DNA of 64,000 nt from Microvirga zambiensis WSM3693 (GTDB taxonomy: Bacteria; Pseudomonadota; Alphaproteobacteria; Rhizobiales; Beijerinckiaceae). This document shows, one piece after another, positions 7,878 to 16,250 of this stretch (the stretch's first letter is position 1; each line of letters opens with the position of its first letter). A model generated the notes under the pieces. That model ran no database searches. It was not told where the DNA came from and saw only the letters and a list, made by a program, of their open reading frames with translations. Location of the stretch: positions 59,960 through 123,959 of the forward strand of contig NZ_JAERQD010000018.1 in the NCBI RefSeq assembly GCF_016735695.1, given 5' to 3'. Made by a program: the position numbers and the translations under genes.

Positions 7878-10274
7878 ATGGCCGACGCACGGCACCTGAG
7901 CATTCTGAAGGAACTCGAGCGCAAGGTGCTCTGGCTCTCGACCTGGACGATCCACAACGCCAATCACCTGCGGTCCAACGAGGACGGCTTGAAGATCGGC
8001 GGGCATCAGGCCTCCTCGGCCTCGCTCTCGACGATCCTGACGGCGTTGTATTTCTCCGGCTTGCGGCCGGAGGACCGGGTGGCGGTGAAGCCTCATGCCA
8101 GCCCGATCTATCACGCGATCCAATATCTCTTCGGGCGCCAGACCCGCGAGAAGCTGGAGAATTTCCGCGGCTACAAGGGTGCGCAATCCTATCCCTCCCG
8201 CACCAAGGACGTGGACGACGTCGATTTCTCGACCGGCTCGGTCGGCCTCGGCGTGGCGCAGACGCTGTTTGCCAGCCTGGTGCAGGATTACGTCAAGGCC
8301 CATGGCTGGGCCAAGGACCTGCCCGAAGGCCGCATGATCTCCCTCGTGGGCGATGCGGAGATGGACGAGGGCAACATCTTCGAGGCGCTGCTCGAGGGCT
8401 GGAAGCACGGCATCCGCAACACGTGGTGGATCATCGACTACAACCGCCAGAGCCTCGACGCGGTGATCCGCGAGGGCCTGTGGGAGCGCTTCGAGTCGCT
8501 CTTCCGCAATTTCGGCTGGGAGGTGGTGATCCTCAAGCACGGCGCGCTGATGCAGGCGGCCTTCAAGGAGCCCGGCGGAGAGCGTCTGCGGGACTGGATC
8601 GATTCCTGCCCGAACCAGCTCTATTCCGCGCTGACCTATCAGGGCGGCGCCGCCTGGCGCAAGCGCCTGCTCGACGACCTCGGCGATCAGGGCCCGGTGA
8701 CGCGGCTGATCGAGAAGCGCTCGGACGAGGAACTGGCGCAGCTCATGTCCAATCTCGGCGGCCACGACCTGCCGAGCCTGCTCGACGCCTTCGAGAAGGC
8801 GAGAGAGCACGACCGTCCGGTCTGCTTCCTCGCCTATACGATCAAGGGCGTCGGCCTGCCGCTCGCCGGCCACAAGGACAACCATTCCGGTCTGCTGACG
8901 CCGGGCCAGATGGAAGCCTGGCAGAAGACGCAAGGGGTGCGTCCCGGCCATGAATGGGACAAGTTCGAGGGCTTGAAGACCCCGCAGGCCGAGATCGAGA
9001 GGTTCCTGGCCGAAGTGCCCTTCGTCCAGAAGGGCACGAGGCGCTACGCCGCGCCGCAGGTGCCGGTGCCGGAGCGGCTTTCCTTCCCGGCCAATCCCGC
9101 CATGTCGACCCAGCAGGGCTTCGGGTTCATCCTCAACGAGCTCGCCCGCTCCGACGAGGCGCTAGCCTCCCGCATTGTCACCACGGCGCCCGACGTGACG
9201 GTCTCGACCAATCTCGGCGCCTGGGTCAACCGGCGCGGCCTGTTCGCCCGCGAAAGCCTGGTCGACACCTTCAAGAAGGAGCGCATTCCCTCGACCTACA
9301 ACTGGGAATTCTCGCCGGGGGGCCAGCATATCGAGCTCGGCATCGCCGAGATGAACCTGTTTATCCTGCTCTCGGCGCTCGGCCTCTCGCATTCCCTCTT
9401 CGGCGAGCGGATCCTGCCCATCGGCACGCTCTACGACCCGTTCATCTATCGCGGCGCCGATGCGCTGAACTATGCCTGCTATCAGGATGCCCGCTTCATG
9501 ATCGTCGCCACGCCCTCGGGTGTGACGCTGGCGCCGGAGGGCGGCGCGCATCAATCCATCGGCACGCCGCTCGTCGGCATGGCGCAGGATGGCCTGGCCT
9601 CCTTCGAACCCGCTTTCGTCGACGAGCTCGCCGTGATCATGCGCTGGGCCTTCGACTACTTGCAGCGCGACGGCGAGGGCGAGGCGGACGAGCAGACCTG
9701 GCTGCGCGACGAGACCGGCGGCTCGGTTTACTTACGCCTGTCGACCCGCAGCCTCGAGCAGCCGCAGCGCGCGATGACGCCGGAGCTCGCCTCCGACATC
9801 AGGGCCGGCGCCTATTGGCTCAGGAAGCCCGGGCCGAACGCCCAGGTCGTCGTCGCCTATACCGGCGCCGTGGCGCCGGAAGCGATCGAGGCGGTCGGGC
9901 TCATGGCCGAGGACCGGCGCGACATCGGGCTGTTGGCCATCACCTCGGCCGACCGGCTCAATGCCGGCTGGACGGCGGCGCAGCGCGCCCGCGAACGCGG
10001 CCTCGTCCATGCCCGTTCACATGTGGAACGCCTGCTCGGCGACGTGCCGCCCCATTGCGGGCTGATCACCGTCATCGACGGCCATCCGGCGACGCTCGCC
10101 TGGATGGGCTCGGTCATGGGCCACCGCACGCGCTCATTGGGTGTGGAGCATTTCGGCCAGACCGGCACGATCAAGGACCTCTACCGCCATTTCGGCATCG
10201 ACGCCCATGGCATCATCGCCGCCGCCGAGATGATCGCCCCCGGCCGGCCGATCCGGCATTTGCGGGCGGTGTGA
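7878..10274 (+). CDS. Single-chain (AceE-like) 2-oxoacid dehydrogenase E1 / transketolase-family enzyme
   Basis: 798-residue thiamine-diphosphate enzyme of the homodimeric pyruvate dehydrogenase E1 family. The N-terminal ThDP domain carries the motif GDAEMDEGN (residues 158-166), with HxxH-like contacts near KPHASPIYHA. The middle (about 400-600) is the transketolase-like pyrimidine domain, and the C-terminal domain follows. It is about 90 residues shorter than E. coli AceE (887). No E2 or E3 gene lies nearby, so it is either an accessory E1 using E2/E3 from elsewhere or a dehydrogenase of another 2-oxoacid (compare P. putida MdeB, 2-oxobutyrate). GGGAGGAAGCC precedes the ATG. Regulation by the divergent Lrp protein is likely. 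Confidence 0.88.
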   Translation: MADARHLSILKELERKVLWLSTWTIHNANHLRSNEDGLKIGGHQASSASLSTILTALYFSGLRPEDRVAVKPHASPIYHAIQYLFGRQTREKLENFRGYKGAQSYPSRTKDVDDVDFSTGSVGLGVAQTLFASLVQDYVKAHGWAKDLPEGRMISLVGDAEMDEGNIFEALLEGWKHGIRNTWWIIDYNRQSLDAVIREGLWERFESLFRNFGWEVVILKHGALMQAAFKEPGGERLRDWIDSCPNQLYSALTYQGGAAWRKRLLDDLGDQGPVTRLIEKRSDEELAQLMSNLGGHDLPSLLDAFEKAREHDRPVCFLAYTIKGVGLPLAGHKDNHSGLLTPGQMEAWQKTQGVRPGHEWDKFEGLKTPQAEIERFLAEVPFVQKGTRRYAAPQVPVPERLSFPANPAMSTQQGFGFILNELARSDEALASRIVTTAPDVTVSTNLGAWVNRRGLFARESLVDTFKKERIPSTYNWEFSPGGQHIELGIAEMNLFILLSALGLSHSLFGERILPIGTLYDPFIYRGADALNYACYQDARFMIVATPSGVTLAPEGGAHQSIGTPLVGMAQDGLASFEPAFVDELAVIMRWAFDYLQRDGEGEADEQTWLRDETGGSVYLRLSTRSLEQPQRAMTPELASDIRAGAYWLRKPGPNAQVVVAYTGAVAPEAIEAVGLMAEDRRDIGLLAITSADRLNAGWTAAQRARERGLVHARSHVERLLGDVPPHCGLITVIDGHPATLAWMGSVMGHRTRSLGVEHFGQTGTIKDLYRHFGIDAHGIIAAAEMIAPGRPIRHLRAV

Positions 10275-10310
10275 TGAAAGCGGTTCGGCGCCTACAGGAG
10301 ATTTCTCTGA

Positions 10311-10417
10311 CCTCATCCTGAGGAGCAGCGCAGCTGCGTCTCGAAGGAGGATCAAGTGCTCACTGGAGGCGCCCTCGTCCTTCGAGACGCCGCCTGCGGC
10401 AGCCCTCAGGATGAGGG
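10311..10417. repeat. Dispersed palindromic repeat, family B copy 1
   Basis: Ends CCTCATCCTGAGG and CCTCAGGATGAGG with inner arms CGTCTCGAAGGA / TCCTTCGAGACG. Further copies are at 19683, 26834, 29359, 56750 and 62756. It lies between two convergent genes. Confidence 0.85.
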
Positions 10418-10438
10418 CTTAGGGGTATGGTCAAACTC

Positions 10439-11065
10439 TCAGGCCTGCCCAGCTCTCAGCGCCACCGTCGCGACGCCGGCGCCGATCAGGAGGCTGCCGC
10501 CGGTGCGGTTGATCACGCGCATGGTCCGCGGGCTCTGCACCACGCTGCGGGCCCGCGAGGCGATCAGGGCGTAGGTGATCACGTTCGCGAAGGCGAGGGT
10601 GAGGAAGGTCGCTCCGAACAAGCCGATCTGCGGCAGGAAATCCGACTTCGGGTCGATGAACTGCGGCAGGAAGGCGATGAAGAAGGTCAGGCCCTTCGGG
10701 TTGAGCGCCGTGACGAGCCAGGCATGGCCCAGCATCTTCAGCGCGGAGACGGCATCCGTGCGCGGCTTGGCGTCGAGCGCTCCGCCGGCCCGCCAGAGCT
10801 TGATCCCGAGCCAGACCAGATAGGCGGCACCGCACCATTTCAGCACGGTGAACAGGCTGGCCGAGGCCGCAAGCACCGCGCCTAACCCCAGGAGCGACAG
10901 GCTCATGGCGGTGAAATCCCCGAGCGCCACGCCGACCGCCATGGGCAGGGCGGTGCGCCAGCCCTGTCCCAGGGCATAGGAGACGACGAGAAGGATCGTC
11001 GGACCCGGAATGACGAGCAGCACGGCGGAGGCGGCGGTGAAGGCGAGCCAAGTCTCGAGCGTCAT
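10439..11065 (-). CDS. LysE/RhtB family amino-acid exporter
   Basis: 208-residue inner-membrane protein with about six hydrophobic segments and the LysE-family N-terminal motif IPGPTILLVVSYALGQGWRTALPMAVGVALGD, plus the conserved ALNPKGLTFFIAFLPQF segment. The family exports amino acids such as lysine, threonine or homoserine lactone; the substrate cannot be read from the sequence. The ATG at 11065 is preceded by GGAAATACC. A longer frame upstream exists but has no good ribosome site. Confidence 0.9.
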   Translation of the reverse strand: MTLETWLAFTAASAVLLVIPGPTILLVVSYALGQGWRTALPMAVGVALGDFTAMSLSLLGLGAVLAASASLFTVLKWCGAAYLVWLGIKLWRAGGALDAKPRTDAVSALKMLGHAWLVTALNPKGLTFFIAFLPQFIDPKSDFLPQIGLFGATFLTLAFANVITYALIASRARSVVQSPRTMRVINRTGGSLLIGAGVATVALRAGQA

Positions 11066-11256
11066 GGTATTTCCCTGTTTGGTCGCGCCATGCAGCCACA
11101 GAACCTCATTCCTGTCGAGGGCATCGCCCCTGCCGGGAAGCGGCAAAGCAGCGCTTGCAGAGACCCAGGACGGTTCTGGATTTGCCGGTACGGGCCAAGG
11201 CGTGCTAACCGCGAGCCAGCCAAAGCAACAGATTCAGAAAAAGATTTAGGCAGAGC

Positions 11257-13038
11257 ATGGCCCGTGAAAGCCTCCTCCGGGGCGATACCCTTCCGCTGAT
11301 CCGCCGCCTGTGGCGGGACTGGATGCGTCCGCACGCAAAGACGCTGGCCCTGGTGCTGCTGCTCGTGGTGCTGGTCTCCGGCGCGACGGGCCTCTATCCG
11401 GTGTTGATCAAGGCCGCCTTCGATGCTTTCGACGCCAAGGATGCGCAGGCCATCGCGCTGGCGCCGCTCTTCGTGATCGCGGTCACCTCCGTGAAGGGCT
11501 TCTCGCTGCTCGCGCTGACGATCCTCACCAACAAGGTGGTGACGCGGATCGAGGCCGACATGCAGACGGCGCTCTACGGCCACATGATCGAGGCGGATCT
11601 CGCCCAGATCGGACGCGAGAGCCCGGCCGCGCTGACCCAGCGCTTCACCACGGATTTCGCCTTCATCCGGGAGGCGCTCACCCGCCTCTCCACCGTGTTC
11701 CTGCGCGAGATCACCACGATCATCGCCCTGATCGGGGCGATGCTGTGGATCGACCCGGTCCTGACGATCGTGGCAGCCGTCATCGCGCCTTTCTTCGCCT
11801 ATCCCGTCAACAAGATCGGCCGCAAACTGCGCCGGGTCGCGATCTCGACCCAGGAACAGTCGGGATTGATGGCGAGCCTCATCACCGAGAGCCTCGCCGG
11901 CACCCGGATCGCCAAGACCTACGGGCTCGAGCGCTATCTCAAGGCGAAGGCGGCCAAGACCTTCGACGACGTGCGCGCCCTGAAGATGAAGGCCGCCAAT
12001 GCCCGCGGGCGGATGGATCCCATCCTCGAGACCGGCGGCGGCCTTGCGGTCGCCATCGTGCTCGTTCTGATCGGGCACCGGATTCTGTCCGGCGGCAGCA
12101 CGGTCGGCGATTTCACCGGCTTCGTCACCGCCCTCGTCATGGCGGCGCAGCCAGTCCGGGCCCTCGGCAACCTCAACGCCATCGTTCAGGAAGCGGCCGC
12201 CGCGCTCCAGCGCACCTTCGCGATCATGGACGAGACGCCGCGCATCCAGGACAGGCCCGATGCCAGGCCGCTCAAGCTCTCGGGCGGCGAGATCCGGTTC
12301 ACGAATCTCTCCTTCTCCTATGACGGCGAGGCGGTCGCCCTCGACCGCGTCAATCTGGTGGCCGAGGCCGGCGAGACCACGGCCCTCGTCGGCCGCTCCG
12401 GCTCGGGCAAGTCGACGCTGCTCGCCCTCGTGCCGCGCCTCTACGACGTCAACCAGGGTGCCGTCCTGATCGACGGGCAGGATGTGCGCGACGTGACCCT
12501 GGCGAGCCTGCGCCGCGACATCGCCGTGGTGAGCCAGGACGTGATTCTCTTCGACGACACGGTGCGGGCGAACATCGCCTTCGGGCGCCCGGACGCCACC
12601 GACGAGGAGATCGTGGACGCGGCCAAGGCCGCCGCGGCGCACGATTTCATCATGAGGCTGCCGGACGGCTACGACACGGTGGTCGGGCCCGGGGGCGGGC
12701 GGCTTTCCGGCGGCGAGCGCCAGCGGATTTCGCTCGCCCGCGCCTTTCTCAAGGACGCGCCGATCCTGCTCCTCGACGAGGCGACCAGCGCCCTCGATTC
12801 CGAATCGGAGCGCCTGGTGCAGGATGCCATCCGCCGCCTGATGAAGGGCCGCACCACCCTCGTCATCGCCCACCGGCTCTCGACCGTGCGCAATGCCGAG
12901 AAGATCGTGGTGATGGAGAACGGGCGCATCGCGGAGACGGGATCGCACGAGATTCTGATCGGCAGGGGCGGCACTTACGCCCGCCTGCATCGCCTGCAGT
13001 TGTCCGACGACGAGCCGAGCCTCGTGGCGTCGTCTTAA
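11257..13038 (+). CDS. MsbA-like ABC exporter (fused membrane and ATPase domains)
   Basis: 593-residue half-transporter: six membrane helices in residues ~30-300, then an ATPase domain with Walker A GRSGSGKST (379-387), signature LSGGERQR (483-490) and Walker B ILLLDEATSALD (503-514). A homodimer would form the exporter. The protein resembles MsbA/lipid A flippases and general multidrug half-ABCs. The lipid A acylation cluster begins 1.2 kb downstream, which makes a lipid substrate attractive but unproven, since a phosphatase gene on the other strand separates them. Confidence 0.9.
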   Translation: MARESLLRGDTLPLIRRLWRDWMRPHAKTLALVLLLVVLVSGATGLYPVLIKAAFDAFDAKDAQAIALAPLFVIAVTSVKGFSLLALTILTNKVVTRIEADMQTALYGHMIEADLAQIGRESPAALTQRFTTDFAFIREALTRLSTVFLREITTIIALIGAMLWIDPVLTIVAAVIAPFFAYPVNKIGRKLRRVAISTQEQSGLMASLITESLAGTRIAKTYGLERYLKAKAAKTFDDVRALKMKAANARGRMDPILETGGGLAVAIVLVLIGHRILSGGSTVGDFTGFVTALVMAAQPVRALGNLNAIVQEAAAALQRTFAIMDETPRIQDRPDARPLKLSGGEIRFTNLSFSYDGEAVALDRVNLVAEAGETTALVGRSGSGKSTLLALVPRLYDVNQGAVLIDGQDVRDVTLASLRRDIAVVSQDVILFDDTVRANIAFGRPDATDEEIVDAAKAAAAHDFIMRLPDGYDTVVGPGGGRLSGGERQRISLARAFLKDAPILLLDEATSALDSESERLVQDAIRRLMKGRTTLVIAHRLSTVRNAEKIVVMENGRIAETGSHEILIGRGGTYARLHRLQLSDDEPSLVASS

Positions 13039-13064
13039 GGGCTCGGCCGACCATCACCTTCCCA

Positions 13065-13174
13065 CGTCGTCACGTCCCCGGACTTGATCCGGGGATCGGT
13101 GCCGGTGATCTCGATTGCATGAAGCGCCGTGGTTCGAACGATCGGGATGGCCGGGACAAGCCCGGCCATGACGT
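13065..13174. repeat. Dispersed palindromic repeat, family C copy 1
   Basis: Left part CCCGGACTTGATCCGGGGATC and GTGCCGGTGATCTCGAT, right part ATCGGGATGGCCGGGACAAG followed by CCCGGCCATGACGT. Copies occur at 18289, 25237, 31365, 49026 and 51082 in either orientation. Sits between convergent genes. Confidence 0.85.
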
Positions 13175-13215
13175 GCAGAGGTTTTCCTGCCTGATTCTCA
13201 GGGTGGGCCTGCGCG

Positions 13216-13938
13216 CTATTCGCGCCGCATGATCCTGTCGACCAGCAGGCTCGACCAGAAGCTGGGACGGAAGTTCCGCTCCAGGGCCTCGGCGTCGTAC
13301 CGGGTCTCGATCCAGGTCAGGAAGGGGATGCCCTTGGCCTCGCCTTCGCGGCGGTAGAGATCGAAGAACTCGTCGAGGATGCCCGTCTTCGAGAAGCGGA
13401 AATGGCCGTAGCGCATGGAGAGCTGGCGCTGGGCCTCGTCGATGGACCTGCCCTCGAAGACCACGAGGTAGAGGGCGGCGACGAAGCCGGCCCGGTCCGC
13501 GCCCGACTTGCAGTGCAGGACGGCCGGATACTCGATCCTGTCGAAGAATTCCTTGGCGGAGAGCAGCGTCTCCCGGTCCGGCGCTCCGCGGGAGCGGACG
13601 ACGAATTCCTCCAGATGGATGCCGAGCCGCTCGCAGGCCTCCTTCTGGAGCTGCCAGGAGCCATGCTCGCGCCCGCCGCGCAGGTTGATGATCGTCCGCA
13701 CGCCCTCGCTTTTAAGCGCGGCGATCTGATGTGGCGCCGGCTGGGCCGATCGCCACAGCTGGTCGGTGACCTGATGCTTGTTCAGGTAGAAGAGACGGAA
13801 GACCCCGTGATCGGCGACGAGCATGTGAGCCCAGGCACGCAGCCGCCCGGACAGCCCCTCCACAGGGCGATCCCAGCGCGCGATGCGGGCCATTCGGCGG
13901 GCATAGCGGATTTCAGGCTTGAGGAACCTGTTGAACAC
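13216..13938 (-). CDS. Dual-specificity/tyrosine phosphatase family protein
   Basis: 240 residues with the Cys-phosphatase loop HCKSGADRAG (residues 142-151; Cys143 nucleophile, Arg149 phosphate binder), preceded by QPAPHQIAALKSEGVRTIINLRGG, typical of DSP-like bacterial phosphatases. The acidic residue expected to act as general acid is probably in the RSRGAPDRET region. The C-terminal ~60 residues are basic and may touch membrane lipid or partners. The start codon is GTG with a weak CGGA site. Substrate (protein, phosphoinositide-like or lipid) unknown. It is convergent with the ABC exporter gene. Confidence 0.85.
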   Translation of the reverse strand: MFNRFLKPEIRYARRMARIARWDRPVEGLSGRLRAWAHMLVADHGVFRLFYLNKHQVTDQLWRSAQPAPHQIAALKSEGVRTIINLRGGREHGSWQLQKEACERLGIHLEEFVVRSRGAPDRETLLSAKEFFDRIEYPAVLHCKSGADRAGFVAALYLVVFEGRSIDEAQRQLSMRYGHFRFSKTGILDEFFDLYRREGEAKGIPFLTWIETRYDAEALERNFRPSFWSSLLVDRIMRRE

Positions 13939-14245
13939 GTGGATCCGAGCAATCTGTCTTAAATGTAAGATAATTCGGTTTGGCCGAAGGCCGCCCTTAT
14001 CGACGATGGCAGCCGATTAATCAATTGCTTAAGTCCCAAGTTGTTGCCGCAGGCGAAATTCGGGCCTTCGAATCGAAGCTGAGCCGGCAGATGCAACCAA
14101 TCGGTTGCCGGTCTCTCGCCTCTCGTGTAAGGGGTGCCGTTCGAAACAACCCTCCTTGACGAAAAGAGCGGCTGGACACCGGGCCTTCGAAAGCTTGCCG
14201 GCGCTGGATCGTTGAGACCAACAAGCAGTTCAGGAGAGCGGCGTC
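13939..14245. other. 307-bp divergent intergenic region upstream of acpXL
   Basis: Holds the promoters of the phosphatase gene (leftward) and of the lipid A acyl-chain cluster (rightward). A slightly AT-rich patch lies around 13960-14040. I could not identify a convincing -35/-10 pair, terminator or repeat. The acpXL ribosome site GGAGAGCGGCGTC is at its right end. Confidence 0.6.
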
Positions 14246-14527
14246 ATGTCGTCCACCTTCGAGACCGTCGCCGGCATCATTTCGGAAACCGCCGATATCC
14301 CGCGCGAGCAGATTACGCCCGAGAGCCACGCCATCGAGGATCTCGGCATCGATTCCCTTGCCTTCCTCGACATCGCCTTCGCCATCGACAAGGCCTTCGG
14401 GATCAAGCTGCCGCTCGAGCAGTGGACGCAGGAAGTGAACGAGGGCAAGGCCCCGGCCGAGGAATATTTCGTCCTGAAGAACCTCGTGTCGCGCATCGAC
14501 GCGCTGGTTGCCGCCAAGCAGGCATAA
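14246..14527 (+). CDS. acpXL: Acyl carrier protein AcpXL for lipid A very-long-chain fatty acid
   Basis: 93-residue acyl carrier protein with the phosphopantetheine site in GIDSL (Ser37). It is longer than housekeeping AcpP (~78) and ends in a basic tail, as AcpXL does. In rhizobia AcpXL carries the 27-hydroxyoctacosanoate-type chain that LpxXL transfers to lipid A. The gene order acpXL-fabZ-fabF2-fabF1-adh-lpxXL matches that system, which is the main reason for this assignment over AcpP. GGAGAG precedes the ATG by 8 bases. Confidence 0.93.
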   Translation: MSSTFETVAGIISETADIPREQITPESHAIEDLGIDSLAFLDIAFAIDKAFGIKLPLEQWTQEVNEGKAPAEEYFVLKNLVSRIDALVAAKQA

Positions 14528-14653
14528 GATACATCAATCATCCCGGCGGGCCGGCCGATCGAGGCCGGCTCGAAGAGGCGATCCATCAGCCCCTCCGCCT
14601 CATGGATTCTCTTCCCATTGAACCTGCCGGGAGCAAGAGGGTAAGAGAGCCGG

Positions 14654-15115
14654 ATGCGCCTCGAATATTTCGAAATGATCGACCGGGTGACGAGCCTCGA
14701 CCGCGATGCGAAGCGGATCGAAGCGTCCTCCACCGTTCCGCAGGACAGCCCCGTCTTCGAAGGGCATTTCCCCGGCCACCCCCTCGTGCCCGGCGTCCTT
14801 CTCACCGAGACCATGGCTCAGGCCTCCGGCTATCTCGTGCTGGGCCTGATGGGCTTCACCCACATGCCGTTCCTGATGGGCGTCGACAAGGCGCGCTTCC
14901 GCACCTTCGTAGGACCGGGTACGGTGCTCACCGTCACGGCGCAGCTGGAGCACGAGGGCTCGGGCTATGCGGTGACCAAGGCCAAGATCGCGGCCGAGGG
15001 CAAGCCGATCTGCGACGCGGAGCTGCGCTTCCGGATCATGCCCTTCCCGGAAGGCATGGACGGCCTGATGCGTGCGCAAGCCACGCGCATCGGCCTCCTC
15101 GAGGAGAATATTTGA
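14654..15115 (+). CDS. fabZ: FabZ-type 3-hydroxyacyl-ACP dehydratase of the AcpXL pathway
   Basis: 153-residue hotdog-fold dehydratase. The helix motif FEGHFPGHPLVPGVLLTETMA supplies the catalytic His38 and Glu52. It removes water from 3-hydroxyacyl-AcpXL in each elongation cycle. Its stop codon overlaps the next start (TGATG), so it is translationally coupled to FabF2. A 126-bp spacer separates it from acpXL, long enough to hold RNA structure or an internal promoter, though none is evident. Confidence 0.9.
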   Translation: MRLEYFEMIDRVTSLDRDAKRIEASSTVPQDSPVFEGHFPGHPLVPGVLLTETMAQASGYLVLGLMGFTHMPFLMGVDKARFRTFVGPGTVLTVTAQLEHEGSGYAVTKAKIAAEGKPICDAELRFRIMPFPEGMDGLMRAQATRIGLLEENI

Positions 15116-16239
15116 TGCGGGATGTGGTCATCACGGGCGTAGGTCTCGTCTCCAGCGCCGGAGAAGGCCTGGAGGCGCATCTGACGGCGCTGGCGAGCGG
15201 GGGCGCCTCGAACAGGGATGCGGAGACCTTCGCACCCTTCACCGTCAATCCAGTCGGCACCCTGGAATGGGACCGGCAGATCCCCAAGAAATCCGACCAG
15301 CGGCAGATGGAAGCCTGGCAGAGGCTCGGCTGCTATGCCGCGGGCCTCGCGCTCGATGCCGCAGGCGCCAAGGAGGATGCAGCCCTCAAGAGCCGCATGC
15401 AGCTCATCGTCGCTGCCGGCGGCGGCGAGCGCGACTACGCGGTCGACGGGCAGATCCTCACCGGCCTGGCGAAGGCCGAGAATCCCGGAATCTTCCTCAA
15501 CGAGCGCCTGATGGGCGATCTGCGCCCCACGCTGTTTCTCGCGCAGCTCTCCAATCTCCTGGCAGGCAACATCTCCATCGTCCACGGCGTCACCGGAGCC
15601 TCGCGCACCTTCATGGGCGAGGAATCGAGCGGGGTCGATGCGATCCGCATCGCCCGCGAGCGCATCGCCTCGGGGCAGGACGACATCTTTCTGGTCGGCG
15701 GCGCCTACAATGCGGAGCGTCCCGACGTGCTGCTCATCTACGAGATGGGCGGGTTCCTCTGGAAGAAGCCCTATGCCTCCGTCTGGGAGCGCCCGGCGGA
15801 TGGCGGCGGCATGATCCTCGGCTCGGGCGCCTGCTTCCTGGTTCTCGAATCCCGCGAGCATGCGACGGCGCGCGGCGCAAAGCCGCTGGCGGTTCTTGCC
15901 GGCGTCGCCTCCGACCGCTCACGCCGCAAGGCCGGCAGCGTCGAGGGAGCGCTCCACGCCCTGTCGAAGCAACTTGATGCGAAGCCAGATCTCGTGCTGT
16001 CCGGCGCCACCGGCATCAAGGGCATCACGGAAGAGGAGCAGGCGGCGCTCAAGGACATCGCGCCGAAGGCTGCCGTGCATGCCACCGGCGATCTCGTGGG
16101 CCATACGCTCGAGGCCCAGGCTGCCACGGGCGTCGCGCTCGCCGCAGGGCTGATCGCTGGGGGCAAGGCCGGCGAGGCGCTCGTGACCTCCGTCGGCCAT
16201 TGGCGCGGCGAAGGCGCCATCCGCATCACCAAAGCTTGA
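15115..16239 (+). CDS. fabF2: FabF2: ketosynthase-like protein lacking the active-site Cys (chain-length-factor-like)
   Basis: 374-residue thiolase-fold protein starting MRDVVITGVGLVSSAGEG, aligned by eye with FabF1. At the place of the nucleophilic Cys (FabF1 TACSSG) this protein reads GEESSG, putting Glu170 there. The first catalytic His (FabF1 HGTST) is replaced by Gly297 in SGATG. Only the second His (His330 in GDLVGHTLEA) is kept. It therefore cannot condense by the normal mechanism, and probably partners FabF1 as chain-length factors partner ketosynthases. The start overlaps the fabZ stop. A longer frame running back to 14134 overlaps acpXL and is not credible. Confidence 0.85.
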   Translation: MRDVVITGVGLVSSAGEGLEAHLTALASGGASNRDAETFAPFTVNPVGTLEWDRQIPKKSDQRQMEAWQRLGCYAAGLALDAAGAKEDAALKSRMQLIVAAGGGERDYAVDGQILTGLAKAENPGIFLNERLMGDLRPTLFLAQLSNLLAGNISIVHGVTGASRTFMGEESSGVDAIRIARERIASGQDDIFLVGGAYNAERPDVLLIYEMGGFLWKKPYASVWERPADGGGMILGSGACFLVLESREHATARGAKPLAVLAGVASDRSRRKAGSVEGALHALSKQLDAKPDLVLSGATGIKGITEEEQAALKDIAPKAAVHATGDLVGHTLEAQAATGVALAAGLIAGGKAGEALVTSVGHWRGEGAIRITKA

Positions 16240-16250
16240 GGAAGAAGGCA

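Noticed and set aside
11062..12990. 642-codon open frame on the minus strand
   Set aside because: Antisense to the MsbA-like ABC gene; no domain or ribosome site.
14134..15114. N-terminal extension of FabF2 to a start at 14134
   Set aside because: Would cover acpXL and fabZ in another frame. The MRDVVITGVG start at 15115 overlaps the fabZ stop, as expected in the operon.
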